Position numbers and translations under genes: made by a program. From assembly GCA_015039465.1 (NCBI GenBank), contig MU130378.1:2629219-2693218 (forward strand): a stretch of 64,000 nucleotides of DNA. The letters run 5' to 3'. Positions within the stretch are counted from its first letter, which is position 1; the number at the start of each line of letters is the position of its first letter. Of this stretch, positions 48,193 to 61,206 are shown in pieces. Below the pieces are notes generated by a model. That model did not search any database, had not been told where the DNA came from, and saw nothing but the letters and a program-made list of their open reading frames with translations. Source of the DNA: Phlegmacium glaucopus. Its lineage: Eukaryota; Basidiomycota; Agaricomycetes; Agaricales; Cortinariaceae.

Positions 48193-50149
48193 ATGTTGTC
48201 TGTTGGTGCTCTTATCTGGATATCATTCCGTCCCCTTATCCGCCTGTAAGTTTCAATTTATTGCTAAACACCTCTGTTCTGACCATTCACCCCCCAAAAA
48301 AAATAATTAGGGTATTCTGCGTCGCCTGCGGTTTTGGTATCACTAAAGCGGATATTTTTCCTGCCGTTGCAGCTCGAGGCGCTGGTCAAATCGTACTCAA
48401 CATCGCAATTCCCAGCCTCATGTTCTCAAAAATTGTTCCTGCTTTCAACGCAGATAATGTTGCGGCTTTAGGTGTGTGGTTGCTTTAGTTATTTTTCGTA
48501 TCTTTGGTCCCATTAAAAAAATCCTATATCCTCAGGTCCCCTTGTGCTTATTGCCCTCTTGTATGAAGCCATCGGTGTGGTACTCGCATGGACCATCAAA
48601 CAATTTTTCTGGGTTCCACATCAATTCAGGTATGGAATTTTAGTCGCGGGGGGTTGGGCAAATGTTGGTGATATCCGTGAGTCAATATATCCGCGGACGT
48701 ATCTCTTTAAATTGGCACCCATTCTTTTTGACTTGGGAATGTAGCGACCTCGGTTATCATGAGTGTGACTGGTGCTGCACCATTCCACGGCGCAAGCGAT
48801 CAAAGCTTAGCCGTTGCATATATTTCGGCTTTTATTCTCGTGTTCCTGGTAAAATTTCTTCCTTTCATTACACCTGAAAATAGATCTTTCTTTCATGTTT
48901 TTACTCGGATAGGTAACACTATTCCCATTCGGTGGCCACCGATGGATTGCTATGGACTACGTTGGGCTAGATATCGAGCCCGAGGAAGTGCGCGAAGCAA
49001 TGTGGCTCAAGCGCAGGGCGTTGTTTCGTTTTTTCAACTTTCGACAGAAAAATAAACCTAGCGGCGAGGAACACAAGGAACGCGATCTTGATCAAGGATC
49101 CTTGGATGAGGAGAAGAACGTAAATTCTCTACAGGAAACCTGCATTCAAGTTATGCCTCAGACGCGTGCTGATTTTATTAGAGATACGACGTCAACTGAT
49201 GGCGATTGGTCTCCGTCGGATATTGGAGCTCAAGGAAGAGTGGATTCGCTCGAGCGAACAAATACCATGACGGCGATTGATATCCCACAAATTGAAAACA
49301 ATTCGAAAGTGGTGCCTGGAATACAAGCGCAACTTACCATCCAAACTCAAAATCTACCCATGCACCCCGCTACCCCGCACCCCTCCACACATTCGCTTCC
49401 ACTTAACAACAGTCATCACAAAAGTCTCTTCACTCGACAATCAATCTACGACTTTTTGAAAACATTCTTTACCCCACCTTCAATGGCCATCTTCATAGCT
49501 TTCCCCATCTCTCTAATACCCAAACTTAAAGCTCTCTTTACTCAAGTTCCAGGGACGTTCATTCCCAATGCCCCAGATGGTCAACCACCTCTGGCGTTCA
49601 TCCTCGACGCGACTACTTTTATGGGCGCCGCTTCGGTTCCACTGGGACTTATCTGCTTAGGATCAGCATTGGCGAGATTGAATTTACCGAAAAAGGGAGA
49701 GTGGCGCACGTTACCGCTTGGGGCGATCGGGTCGTTGGCTGTGGGAAAAGTGTTGGTGATGCCAGTATTGGGTGTGTTAATCTGTGAAGGTTTGACTAAT
49801 GTAGGGATTATATCAAGGGATGATACAGTCTTGAGGTTTGTATGCATGTGAGTAAAGGTTTCCCCTGTCCCTCCCCTATCATAGAGATCTGACCCTGGTG
49901 AATTCCATAGGTTTATGTCGTGTCTGCCTACAGCATCCACACAAGTAAATTCCTTATTAATAATACCATCTTTTTAACCAAGTAGTACTCACAAAATAAT
50001 TTCTCCCCTACTATTAGGTCTTCCTTACCCAAGTCTACAGCGGTACCGGCACTGCACAACATCTATCAGCTTTCTTGATACCACAATACATGCTCATGTT
50101 CATCTCGATGACAGCACTTACCGCTTATATATTACAGTTAATTTTTTGA
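48193..50149 (+). CDS. PIN-like auxin efflux carrier family membrane protein
   Basis: The model has seven exons: 48193-48245, 48311-48471, 48536-48676, 48745-48848, 48913-49847, 49911-49944 and 50018-50149. It gives 519 codons with a closed frame. The N-terminal membrane half contains VFCVACGFGITKADIFPAVA, NIAIPSLMFSKIVPAF and IALLYEAIGVVLAWTI. The conserved YGILVAGGWANVGDIPTSVI and MSVTGAAPFHGASDQSLAVA follow. A hydrophilic loop of about 160 residues (KNKPSGEEHKERDLDQ onward) precedes the second membrane half, PPSMAIFIAFPISLIPKLKA through FMSCLPTASTQVFLTQVY. It ends TALTAYILQLIF. The layout of two five-helix-like halves around a long cytosolic loop fits the fungal Ecm3/PIN-like family in the ER or plasma membrane. 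The transported substrate is not known; the auxin name is inherited from the plant family. Confidence 0.9.
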
Positions 50150-50864
50150 GACAAAAGTTTTTTTTTCTTTCTTTCTTTTTTTTTCTTCTAACCTTGCTTT
50201 CGACTTTCAAGTTTGTCCATGTCACCTTGCTTTGATGATAATTAGAAGTTTTAGGACCTTCATTGGCATTACTACTGCGACAATAAAACTGTATTTTTTG
50301 GAGAGACATGATTTAGTATGCGCTATAGCAAGGGGGCCGAGGAAAGCAGCCTTCGGGATGTCGGAGTCGGTGCTGCGACATTGGTTTGATTGATCTACTT
50401 GATCAAATGCCAGCCGGCCCACCTCGTTCTCTAAGGGTTGCTTCCCGAAACACTGAGTTGACGGAGTGATATTATCCAAGGCAATGCGACCTGCGACCAG
50501 CTACATGGCCAGAATTTGAGGTCAATTCCTGGGGCAGAGCTTGCAAGTCAAGTTCGAGGATATATGAGCAAAATGGAAATTTGACATAAAAAAAAGGAAA
50601 AAAAAAAAAGTAATATATCACTCCCAGTCATGTAAGTGAAGTGTGCAAACAAGGATGATGAGTATGTGCCCGGGAAAAACATGGTATCGTCTGACCCAAA
50701 TGTACACCAATTACATCTAATCAAAAGAAAGAAAGAAAAAAAAGTATTACAGAAAAAAAAAAGCATGTAAAAGAATTACATCGTAAGTAAAATCAAAATA
50801 GCTCGTGGTATGTTGTTTGAGATAAGGAGAAAGTGGTGGTGGTTGGTTTTCATCTGTATTTTTA
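50150..50864. other. Intergenic region between convergent genes
   Basis: This interval holds the 3' flanks of the transporter (plus) and the Raptor gene (minus). It has a T/C-rich run at 50158-50190 and A-rich runs at 50588-50610 and 50728-50760, compatible with 3' untranslated and poly(A)-signal sequence on both strands. No coding is seen. Confidence 0.55.
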
Positions 50865-53800
50865 TCAATCGGTTCGAGGAAGTTTGCAACCCATGATTCG
50901 TACTGTTCTTTTGTTGAGTATCTCGAAAGCAACAAGGTAGAAAATGTTGGCTTACCCGTCCCGTCAGGTGCACCCAAAGCATACAACATTTCTGTAGGAT
51001 GAAAAACTAGAGAATTATGTCTTGGTATAAATGGTGAAGGTAGACCGCGAATTGGATAAGTGGAGAGTCCAGTCGGGACATTAAAGGCAGAGAGTGGTTC
51101 AGGTTGTACTAAAGATTGAATAACGGCACGTTGAGTTCTCCAATATGTGGGATTGATTGACGAGGTACTGTATATATATACAAAGTTAAAAGTTATCAGG
51201 AGTCAAGAGTTGTGGCAAAAACCACGTACGCAGCAAATACACCAGCAAGTGGATGAACATCAAAAGCCGATAGACCTTTGGGGTGAAGGTCCCATGTCGT
51301 CGCCGCAAAATCCGCACCCCGCAGATCAAATAACTTGACTTGGCCATCCAAGCTATAACATAATTAGAATCGGCACGTCGGATAAAGTTAGAGAGCTGCT
51401 TACCTTGCAGATAAAAATTGCCCGCTGAGTTTTGGGTGCCAGCGAACATTCTGAACCCATGATGCGTGATCAGAATATGACCGAACAACAGCGTCTTCCT
51501 CTTCCAATCGACGATCAAACACTTTGACTACTCCATCAGCGAAACTGGCGATGAAAGTCTGCGAACTTCCGCTATCAGAGACTATGGCCGTCACCGGACT
51601 CTCAGAATTCGTGTCCAGATCCTATCGAAACTTTATAAGTAGGGAATGAGTCACATTTTGACTGCTGCCACGAACCAAGCTTTGGGTCTCTGTCTGCGCG
51701 TCCCAGACCTTGATAACACGCGAGTCGCCTCCAACAAGAAGGCTGCCGATAGATTGTTTCCAGTCGAGAACGAGACCACTTCCTTGTCGCAGTTGGATAA
51801 CCTCGTTTAGCCCTCGAAACGAGCTGACCATTTGAAGTGGGCCTTGCTCCAGTGTAGGATCATAATTGCGGAACAAGCGAACAATACCATCCGCTAAAAA
51901 AAAATCGAGTTTAAGAATTGTTTCCTGTTATCCAATGAAACTGCTAAGAAATTACCTGACCCTGTCATAATTATTCCGCCCACGTCTTGATTGATGATTT
52001 CGAGAGCAGTAATGCTGGTGCCTTTGTAATTGCCGTTACAGAAATAGTTCAAGCGCTTGCGATGATGCCAATCGTAAACGCTTTCAAGCCACTGGTTAGA
52101 AATCGGCAGCCCCAGACTAAAGATACTACACACCTAATCATATCACTGTCATTGGCGATGACGAGTTGCTGGTCAAAGGAATGGAATGTCATGGTCAAAG
52201 GATGACTAGTCGTGAACAGGGTGGCTACGGGACGCTCCCATCTACACGTTTCTGTAAAGAATCAGCTAAATGTCGTCGTTAATATTGTTGGAATAACGTA
52301 CCTGCAATAGGCGCTTGAGCTAGAGTATCTTTGGTACTATGATCGTTGCGTTGTTGTCTCCATACTTGATAATTGTACTGAACGCTACCTGGCTCATCAG
52401 CTTCTGTTTGCTGTGATTGAATTTCAGACAAAGCCAGAAGGAAAATTTAGTTGTGAGACGTACTCTCATCTGCGGATCTTTGAAATATTCAGCACACCAA
52501 TCGAAAAATGAACTCTTCAAGGGTAGAGCATCCCTGATGCCAACGCCAGTACCAAGACCAAGGATAACACTGCTGGTCGTAGAATCCATGGAGAATGTGC
52601 TGTTACTAGGGCTTGAAAGTGAACCTCCAACTACATGATGTCTGCGAGGATGCGATCCCGTCCTTCTCCTAGCTCGAAGACGTTCCATGTCCTCTTCCAT
52701 GAGTGCATCCATTACATCACAAGCCATGTAATCATTGTTTGCCGGACTTTCCTGAGATTGACGAGGTGAAGAGTTATTTGTCCTTTCTGTTGGGGTGGAA
52801 CTACCATGAGGATGAGCATACGGAGATGCATACTGCGCAATATTCATATTAGGCGATGGAGGTCGTGATAGGTCTGTTGTTCCCTGTCGCTCAGGTCTGA
52901 ATTGGGCTGGAAGTAAAGCACTAGCCAAGCTGGGGGTAGAGTGACCGTCCTCTGACACAGGGAAGGCGATATTACCCGCCAAGAACTTCAAAGTGTTAGC
53001 AAATGAGGCAGTACGTCTCATGGTATTGGCAACACCGATCGATAGACTACCGGTCATCGTGTCACTTCTAGACAGAGGAGGACGTTCCAATTCATTCTCT
53101 GAATACGGATAAGGGGATGGACTGCTAAGCTGGGGAGAACCTCGCCGATCGAGGGGTATAGTGGGGGGAAAATTAAGAGACGCGGATTCCAGGCGGCTAA
53201 ATGGAGACTCCAAAAGTAAAGCAGTGATGTAGTCCACAATCGTCTGAGCGTTAGTGGCTACTTCTTGATATGGGTCCACAGAGAGATCCAGGAGCACCAC
53301 GAAGATGGTAAAGAATGAAGACAACAGAACACGGTTTTCCTCTCTTAGAGCTTCATCCTCGCCGAAAGCCTCTAGCCACTCTGCTACAGCTTGACTTGTG
53401 ACATCATCGTCGTGGTGGTGTGACGAAGACAAGGGATGGTGAGTTCCCATTGCTGCAGACCTCCATTTTCTATCTTCTTCCCAATAGAGCCATGCACAAA
53501 CTACAAAATAGCCTCTCCATTCCTTGACCAGACAGCTAATAACCGTCAATAGCTCCTTTCGGCACATTGGGCTTGCATCGTCTTTGATAGCGATAGTAGC
53601 ACCGGTGGCCACAGCAACTTCCATACGGAAATGAACTCTCTCGCCTAATTGGTACATTGTTCCTGTCCCTCCTCCACCTTGCTTGTTCGGGTCTGCTGAA
53701 CCACTGGCACCCATAAAGGTTCCCAATGCATATAGCGCAGCAGCCCGCACTTCTGCAGAATCATCTGCGAGCATCCCGATGAGTTTATCCTGAGTTCCTC

Positions 53801-55982
53801 GATCAACACCATGGACCTTGATTTCATCATTGCCATCCCACATTTGCGCAATACACAGAGCAGTCCATTGTCGTAAGAGGAAATCCGGCTCGTCCAATCG
53901 CTCATAACAGTTGTCGAAAACCCTTTCACCCCAACACGCCGCTTGACCATGAGGAAAATCGCGAGAGATAGATGCCAGTATAAAAGAACACATAGCTTTG
54001 TGTTCAGAACTGTTTGGGAGGTTATCTTCATTTTTTATCCCCAGAACGTTCGAAAAGTACTTGTAGCCTTGTGTATTGTACAAGTCGGTTTGAACTGAAG
54101 AATCTACAGCCAAAATCCGGGCCCAAATGAAAATGAGCACGGGTCGAAGATCTTGGCCAGCTGCCTGTAAAAGTTTGGAGATGTAAGGGAAAATTCCAAT
54201 TGTGAGTACCAAATGGACGGCCCAAGGCCCAAGATCGACAAATTGTGACAAAAGAATGAGGGCACGGAGACGATGCGGCTGAGAAAGGAGTACCTGTAAA
54301 ACAATTGGAAGTTGATCAGGGGGCTTTCTGGGAACGAGATGACGCTCGGAGGAGGTAGCATCGTGAGTCTGAGCTCCATTTGGTTCCATGTTGGCTTGCG
54401 GCAATGCAAGAGGTCCCCGCTTGGTCAATGCTGAACCACCCCTTGATATCCAAACCTCAAAGGCAGTCAACTGATCGGCAAAAAAGCGGCTGGGTACGTA
54501 GACATAGGCTTTGTCACCCAGCTGCTTTAACGTGACGGGATTGGGATCGTTCCGAGTGGTTGAGCCGATACCACCAGGGGTAGTGCCGATCACGTTTGAT
54601 ACAACAGAGGGACTGATGGGGCCTGCATTGAGCGACTTAGCTAGCAGATCCGGGAGTTGGCGTAAACATGTATCTACGGCCAGATCCCACGTAGCCCACA
54701 GTGGATGAGTGTTAGTCGGAGGAAGAGCGGGGTACGTGTGGGGAGTGCAATGGTAATTCTTCATGATACGTTCGGCAAGTAGGAAATTACGGAAGAGAGA
54801 AGCAATGAGAAGATCACAGCGGTAGAGTCTCGTGAACGTTTCTCGCGAAAAGGTTGTCCATGCAATAGTATCCGTAATTGCAGTAAAAATCCAGTTGAGC
54901 TCTCCAAGAGGGGTACGGCGATCCTTCAAGTCGCCGGGTAGTTGCACTACCATGTCTGCTGTGATGTTATTAGGTAGTTGATGGTTCATAATGAAATATC
55001 TGAGGGCAATGTCGATTGGAGAAGTAAGACATGAAGTGAAGACATCTGCCGGTAACTCTGGACATGATGGAAGGTGTTCGTTTGAACCACAGGCAGCCAA
55101 TTGGAGAGAATTCATCATTGGTTGAGCTCCCTCGGGGTAACCACCATGTAACATGTTCACTTCGTGATCCCGTCGTTCAGCATAGATATTGAAGTTCTGT
55201 AGCAAATGCCCAGCAGCCGAACAGTCCCAAATGTAGACTCCCGGGGAGCCAAGCCACCCTTGAACTTCTTGTATAGAGACTGGGATATATTGTGTGTAGG
55301 TGCGGTTGAAGCACCACAATTCTCCACTCGCAGTCGGTTTTGGAACACCATGGCCATTATAGTAAAACAGGACAGCGTCATCTTTGGCTTGCTTCCGCAA
55401 TGTCTGACAAAAACGGCGAAGATCTTCGAGGGACGGGTCCAGGATGGGTTTGTAGGCAATTTTGAGGGAAAGTCCTTCGAATTGGTGTTGAAGGTTAGAT
55501 CCTATAGCTTCTAATGCTTTGTGAGAGGGCATTGTATGGGGATCTACCCAACATTCGAGGATAGCACATGGATTGGTCTTGACGATGTCTGGTGGATCAA
55601 CATCAATGTTGAGACAGAGAACGAGGGCAGCATTGGCAGTTTTCAGCTTTCCTGGGGCTGAGCCACGCCAAGCAATGTTCTTGGATGACCATGGAGGGCC
55701 GGGGGTAGGATTTCCACATGTAAGATGTCTTTTGGCGGACCAGTAGGGTATGGGAGGTGTTGTTTCCGTTGTGGTTTCAGCTGAAACGCTGACTCGACCT
55801 TCTGGACTGCGCTGTCCGTTTGGACCTCGAGAATTGCGCGTCTGCGATTGTGAAGACGGATCGGATCGGGATACTGAACGTTGCTCTCTCTCGGTGGATG
55901 AATCAGAGCTCTGTGTCTGGCCAACACCCTTGATACGAGGCCAAGGCCCGGCGCCTGTATTACAATTAATATCAAGCACCAT
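50865..55982 (-). CDS. KOG1: Raptor / KOG1, TORC1 scaffold subunit
   Basis: The model has nine exons: 55982-52464 (3.5 kb, uninterrupted), 52410-52302, 52251-52134, 52080-51956, 51893-51676, 51621-51404, 51352-51230, 51167-50956 and 50902-50865. It gives 1523 codons with a closed frame. The N-terminal Raptor conserved region contains ALVLCLNIDVDPPDIVKTNP, FYYNGHGVPKPTASGELW and VYIWDCSAAGHLLQNFNIY, the caspase-like fold. HEAT-type helices follow (LPIVLQVLLSQPHRLRALIL), then a Ser/Pro-rich linker. After YFKDPQMRQTEADEPGSVQY a C-terminal WD40 propeller is built from the small exons (ALEIINQDVGGIIMTGSADG, GGDSRVIKVWDAQTE). It ends APDGTVRIMGCKLPRTD, the usual Raptor finish. The role is to present substrates to the TOR kinase. 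The start ATG lies close to a possible acceptor (taatacag), so a short upstream exon is possible. Confidence 0.94.
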
Positions 55983-56311
55983 GATACATTTAGGCGTTGA
56001 CTATACCCGGTGCGAATTTAGGGCCATTATTCCGAGGTAGTGCATGTGATGAAGTCGAGTGCATGTTTCCAACCCAACTTCAACAGTTCAACGTCGGATG
56101 TGTAACTCGTCAACAAAAAAAAGCCAGTGCTTTTGGGATGGATTATGGATATTGGTTCAAGCTACTTTTGAGTCATTGACAAGTTCATGCTGTTAACGTA
56201 AGCAACGGTAAAATTTCGGGACAGCCACATGCTCGTCGACACATGTTTGTGCCTGGCGTTAACTCTTTCTCTGAGTGAATATTCAAATATAAAATTAAGT
56301 TATGTAATGTA
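55983..56311. other. Short intergenic region, Raptor 5' / dynactin 3'
   Basis: 329 bp containing the promoter of the minus-strand Raptor gene and the 3' flank of the minus-strand dynactin gene. No other feature is seen. A small upstream coding exon of the Raptor gene could hide here. Confidence 0.5.
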
Positions 56312-59300
56312 TTATAAACTCGCTCCTATAGCACTGGCCCTTGCCAAAAGTCCATGTACTCTGCGTGTCAATCGCTCGCCTTCCATTTTCCTCTCAAACA
56401 CTTGATGAGCAGGTGTTTTCTTCTTAGGCATCCATACCTTCCCTCCTTTAGCCGCTGCCCGCTTGGAATTCAAATCCGACAAATCAACAACACGAGGCGC
56501 AGAAGAATATTTCATAACGTCGCGATAAAGCCTCTTCGTCTCGGTACTCAAAGAGAACAGAGAGGGAGGCGCAGGTGATTCATCTGAATCAGACTCTTCA
56601 GTGTCCGAGTTGCCTGAGGGATCAAGTGCCGGCGTTGATGTACGCGTAATGGGTTGTACAAGAGGTGGAAGTGATTCGATTTCTCGAAGTAGATCTTGAC
56701 CCTTGAGGTATGAATTTTCCATTCTGAGGAAACGTACAGTTCCTCGGAAAGCCTCAATCTATAATAACATTCAATAAACGACGTGAATAATACGATACTA
56801 TCTCGAAAGCGAACCTGTTCCAATAGATGCGACGTCTCCAAGCTGCCTTCAGTTGGCATATTCTCAGGCTCCACAGGTTGAGCGCCAACCGCTAACGGTT
56901 CAATGAGCATTGTATACGAATATCGAAGATAAGGAAAAGGGACTCACTCTGGTTCTCCTGTCCGGCTGCCATGGCCATCGACTTGGCGTTCTTCTGCTCC
57001 ATCTCGAGCTCGACCTGCAGTGATTCCATATCCTCGCGGAATTTCTTCGCGTCTTTCTTAGCGGAGGCGAGTTTATTCTCCAAGTCTAGAATCGTCTCAG
57101 ACTGTCTCTTGATGACCTCTAGGCGACGCTCCATCAACTCAATCCTGACAGACGATTCCTGGATAGTCTGATCCTTTGTCTTAACATTACGAGCCAGAGC
57201 CTGGATTTCGTCGTTGAGTTGAGCAACCTTTCTTTCAGTTTCAACGTTAACGGCCAATGCTGATTTGATCTCATCAACTCTTGCGATCCAGGGAGCCGTC
57301 CCAGAGACTGATAAATAAATTTCAAAAATCCTTTCTCAAAAGGCAGGCGGGGATGGTAACTCACTCTTAAGAACACTTTCATGTTCGAGGATGGACGGGA
57401 AAAGTTTACCACCCTCTTCAATCAAGCGACTAATAGCATCTCCTACGGCTTCCCAAGGAGATGTACCAGGCTTTAAATCTTTAGCGACAGTAGAGGTGGC
57501 AGATTGCTTGATAACACCGAGAATCGTAGTGAGCTGGAATGGCGATTTTGAAGCATGTATCTCCTTGAAATGGGGCATAATTTGCCGCGCAAGCTACAAC
57601 GCAGAAAGGACATCGTAAGCCAAAAGGCACAGGCAATCAACCCAACAGCAAAGAAAAGAACAAACCGAGATACCAAAATTCACTAGCTCAGGTACGAGGT
57701 TGCTTAGAGCCTTCATTGGAGGAACGAGGTGCGGTTTGAGTGCAGAAGACTCCTTGGCAAGCTCTTCGAGTCGCTTGATCAATTTCCTAAGTTATGACAA
57801 AAAGTTCATAGATGAAGTTTATCTTGAGTGTGGTTACGACTTACTTGGAAACTGTCTTCGCACTCTTGCATCGACTCAGTAATTTGTCCAATGGATCGAA
57901 TAATTCCTTATCGATGTCATAGCCACCCATATCCAGGACAACATCTATACAGAGAGAATCAGTTAAGTTTTTGAAGGAAGGTACCAGGAAAAAATAAAGT
58001 GACCCTCTTCCTTGATAATAGCCACTACCGAGGTTTTAGTAAGGCCAATGGATGCAGCAAACATGTCGAGATCGTGATCGAAAGCCATGACGTATCCTAA
58101 CTCGCGTTCGACCAAATCAGTCTCATAGTCATTAAAGTGTAGTTCTGCCAAATGGTCAAACGAAGCATGAATCCTAGAATCAGGAATTTAAATTATTGGA
58201 TACCACATCACAAACAAACAAAAAAGGTAGACTGACTTGGAAATATCATCAACACATTCCATCACATTGAATTCGTCCCTTCTTAGCAGATCGATGTGCA
58301 TATCAATGCGTTTCTCGAGTGGGGATATCTCGGGGTAGAGTCGTCCGACATTTAGGAAGGTCTCGATATCACTCATTCGCAGAACAGTCGCGAAACGTTT
58401 GCACAAGATGGATAGGGCAGACATTCGGCCCCGCATCTATTTGGTTCAGACGACAATGTAAGCAGCAGAAATTTTCAGTATCAGAAAGGGACTACTAGAC
58501 CTCGCAAAATCCGACGAGCATGTCGGAAACTTCTCCATTCAGAGCTTCAGGCAAATTATGCATCTGGGCTACTACGTTGTTGATCAAATCCGCTTTAGAT
58601 CCCAAGCGGCGGAAGAAAAGGTAGCAGCTTGTGGCATCGCTATCTGATTCCACATATAACTGCGGTAGGTATGGCTATAACAAGATAGGATATCAGAACA
58701 CGGGATGTTCAAAGCAATGGAAAAGAAAGGACAAACCTGGACAATACTTAGCAGCTCCTTGGATTCCCTCGCCTCCAGGGACTTAAGTTCGAGATCAATA
58801 TTTCGCGCTAGATTCTTCATGGCAGAGGATTGTAGCTTTAGATTGAGGGATATCATAGCAGCAGTTTGAGATGCTGCTGAAGCCGATTCCGTTTGGGCGG
58901 TCTGAGTTTGTGTACGGAGTTGATCAAGTTCGCTGTGCGGGATTAATAGGAGGGGTGGTAAATATAATTGACAAGTAAAATGGTAGAGCTAGAAGAGAAC
59001 GCACCTCTGTAGCTGCATAACGAGTTCTCGGAATTGGTTGATAGTGTTGTCCAAATCTTGACATGACTCTTCGAGAGCTTCAATCTTACGAAGTTGGTCT
59101 CGAATTTGGGTATCTTTGACATCTGTGCAGGCGACTATGGTTAGACGTTGAGCATTGAGAGGGATAATGCTTTCACAAACCAAGGTCTTCGTGGAGTTGT
59201 TTCTCTGTTTCTACATGATTCTCCTCTAGTTCATCAGAGAGTTCCTTAAGAGCCTCAAGATCTTCAATGGTGATTCGCATTTCTTCAATTTTCTATACGC

Positions 59301-61068
59301 CAGAATGATAAGAAAGGAATAGAGATACTAGGGATGGAAGATATACCTCGCCGAGCATGAGGTTGCGTTCCGTGAGTCGTATGACCATGTCTTCGGAACT
59401 GAGTGCATCATCCAGTTGGTCCTTCAGTCCCTCGATTTCGATTTCGGCATTGGCAAGTTTGATAAGAGTTTCCTCGTAAGATGCTTTTGATGATGCGAGA
59501 CATTAGTTTAGACCTTCAATAAGTTGGTAGAGAAGGTAATCAGACCTTCAAGTTTGTCAACAGTGGCGACATCTTTTTCCATTTCAGATATCCGTTTACG
59601 ATGTTCTTGATCCGTTTCTTGCGTTATGTCTCGCAACCTGAGATCCAAAAAACGGTTATATGGTGAAATAATCTTGGGTATGAGAAAGCCCACTTGATGA
59701 GAGCCTCCTTGAGTCGTTCGTTTTGTTTCTCTAGTTGAATATAGGCTAAAGAGTCTTTGGCAGGTCTGTCGTCTCCTTCTCGGTCAGCTAAAGGAAGTCA
59801 CTGAATTGAGTAGCAAGGAAAAGCAGGTAGTAGAAAAACTAACCAGCGCCTTCCTTCAGGACATCATTTTCTACCGTCGCAACCGCGAGTTTCTCCTTAA
59901 CTTCGTCCAACTCCGCCTCAGCTATCTCCGCCTTCTCTTCTGCAACTTCCTTATCTAACATGACCATTTCTAGCTGTTCTTGTGCGTCAATAAGGCGATT
60001 TTCAGCGAGTTGTGATAATTGCTCTGCGTCTGCTCGTTTCCGATTCGCGTCTGTGAGCTCGTCTTGGAGTTTTCTGAGTTTGGCTTGAAGCTTGGGAAGG
60101 AAAGACTGAGATTCGGCGCGACGTTCTTCAAGTTCTCGCATAAGTTTAGAGTCCTCTGCTCGTCGGGCTTCCAGAACGCGGACTTTTGCGCGTAATTCTT
60201 GGAGTTCTTGATCATCGCGTACAGGCTGCGAATTTGAAAGACTTCCTCAGTCAAGAATCAAAATTTTATTTATTGACATACCACTGGGATAGGTGAGGGA
60301 GCGCGAGGGGGAGGTCTTGCTGTCGGTGGAGAAGCCTGTCGAGGTGGCAAACTCAGAGGTGATGAGGTTCGTCCAACCCCCAATGCACTCGATGGTGTTT
60401 TGACTGGTGATGTTGTCTCATTACGGGATATTGGAGATGAGGAGGAAGTAGCAGACTCTTGTGAAGGAGACTGACGAGCAAGCAGGGATTTCCTAGGTTG
60501 CAATGACAGTGCAGATGCGAGTTTGGTGGGAGATGGTGCAAGTGGTGCCGGTTTAGATGGTGTACGATGTGATGTGAGTGCTGGGGTATTGCTAGATGGC
60601 TTGGCAGGACTGGATGATCTTGGAGATGCATTAGAAGCATTAGAAGATGGGGGGCTTTTAATTGAGCCGGCGCGTAAAAGTCCGCTTGTACTTGGTAACC
60701 GTTGGTGGCCTGTTCCTGGACGACCAGTGGCTGGGGGTGGATGCGGCTTCTGGATAGTATTCAAAAAGCTTTTAATGAGTGAAATTGTGAAGAAAAGCAT
60801 TTCGATAACTCACAGAAGGCCCGGCGTCGAGCTCTGAGCCATGGATGGATCGAATCTGACTTGGCCGAACAAAAACACCATAACCCGGTTCACAGTTGAA
60901 GTATGAAATACCATCTACGGACCCGTCGTTTTTGCCGTTCTTTTCATACAATTCAATTCCAAACCATTTTCCCGTGCTCATGAAAGAGGTCGGGCCTTTG
61001 AATCGCACGACACCACGTCCTTGGGGTATGGTAACGATTGCGCCATATGGAGGATCCATGGTAGTCAT
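56312..61068 (-). CDS. Dynactin p150-Glued large subunit
   Basis: The first exon (61068-60814) encodes a CAP-Gly domain near the N-terminus: GRGVVRFKGPTSF, GKWFGIELYEKNGKNDGSVD, GYGVFVRPSQI. CAP-Gly domains bind microtubule plus ends and EB1/CLIP-170 tails. Exon 2 (60749-60282) is a Ser/Pro/Lys-rich basic linker (KPHPPPATGRPG, PKLASALSLQPRKSL). Exon 3 starts at 60225 and opens long coiled coils (ELQELRAKVRVLEARRAEDS). Further coils and the helical dynactin domain follow over many small exons with 50-70 bp introns. Blocks include PLDKLLSRCKS, KLIKRLEELAKESSALKPHL and LFPSILEHESVL. A final coiled coil, QETILDLENKL-like (SETILDLENKLASAKKDAKK), precedes an acidic then basic tail ending RASAIGASL. 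The protein links dynein to cargo and microtubules. I verified the first three exons in detail; the remaining junctions are approximate. Confidence 0.92.
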
Positions 61069-61206
61069 TTCTAACTTGAATAAAGGTTCATGTGGTCGAA
61101 CAGGTTATGGCAGGTGAAAGGCGGAGCCTGAACACGGAACAGTCAAATCAGGGTCACTTTGATCATGACCGGTTGACCCGTCACATCTGACCGACGACGT
61201 CGACCG
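61069..61206. promoter_or_regulatory. 138-bp divergent promoter, dynactin / dephospho-CoA kinase
   Basis: The start codons of the minus-strand dynactin gene and the plus-strand dephospho-CoA kinase gene are only 138 bp apart, so both transcripts must start within this interval or inside each other's 5' regions. No TATA box is seen. The sequence has two short GTCA/TGAC-type stretches (tgatcatgaccggttgacc) but no motif I can name. Confidence 0.5.

Noticed and set aside
55982..56040. Short upstream exon for Raptor
   Set aside because: A possible acceptor lies just inside the ATG, but no upstream ATG with a donor and matching phase was found, so the open-frame ATG was kept.
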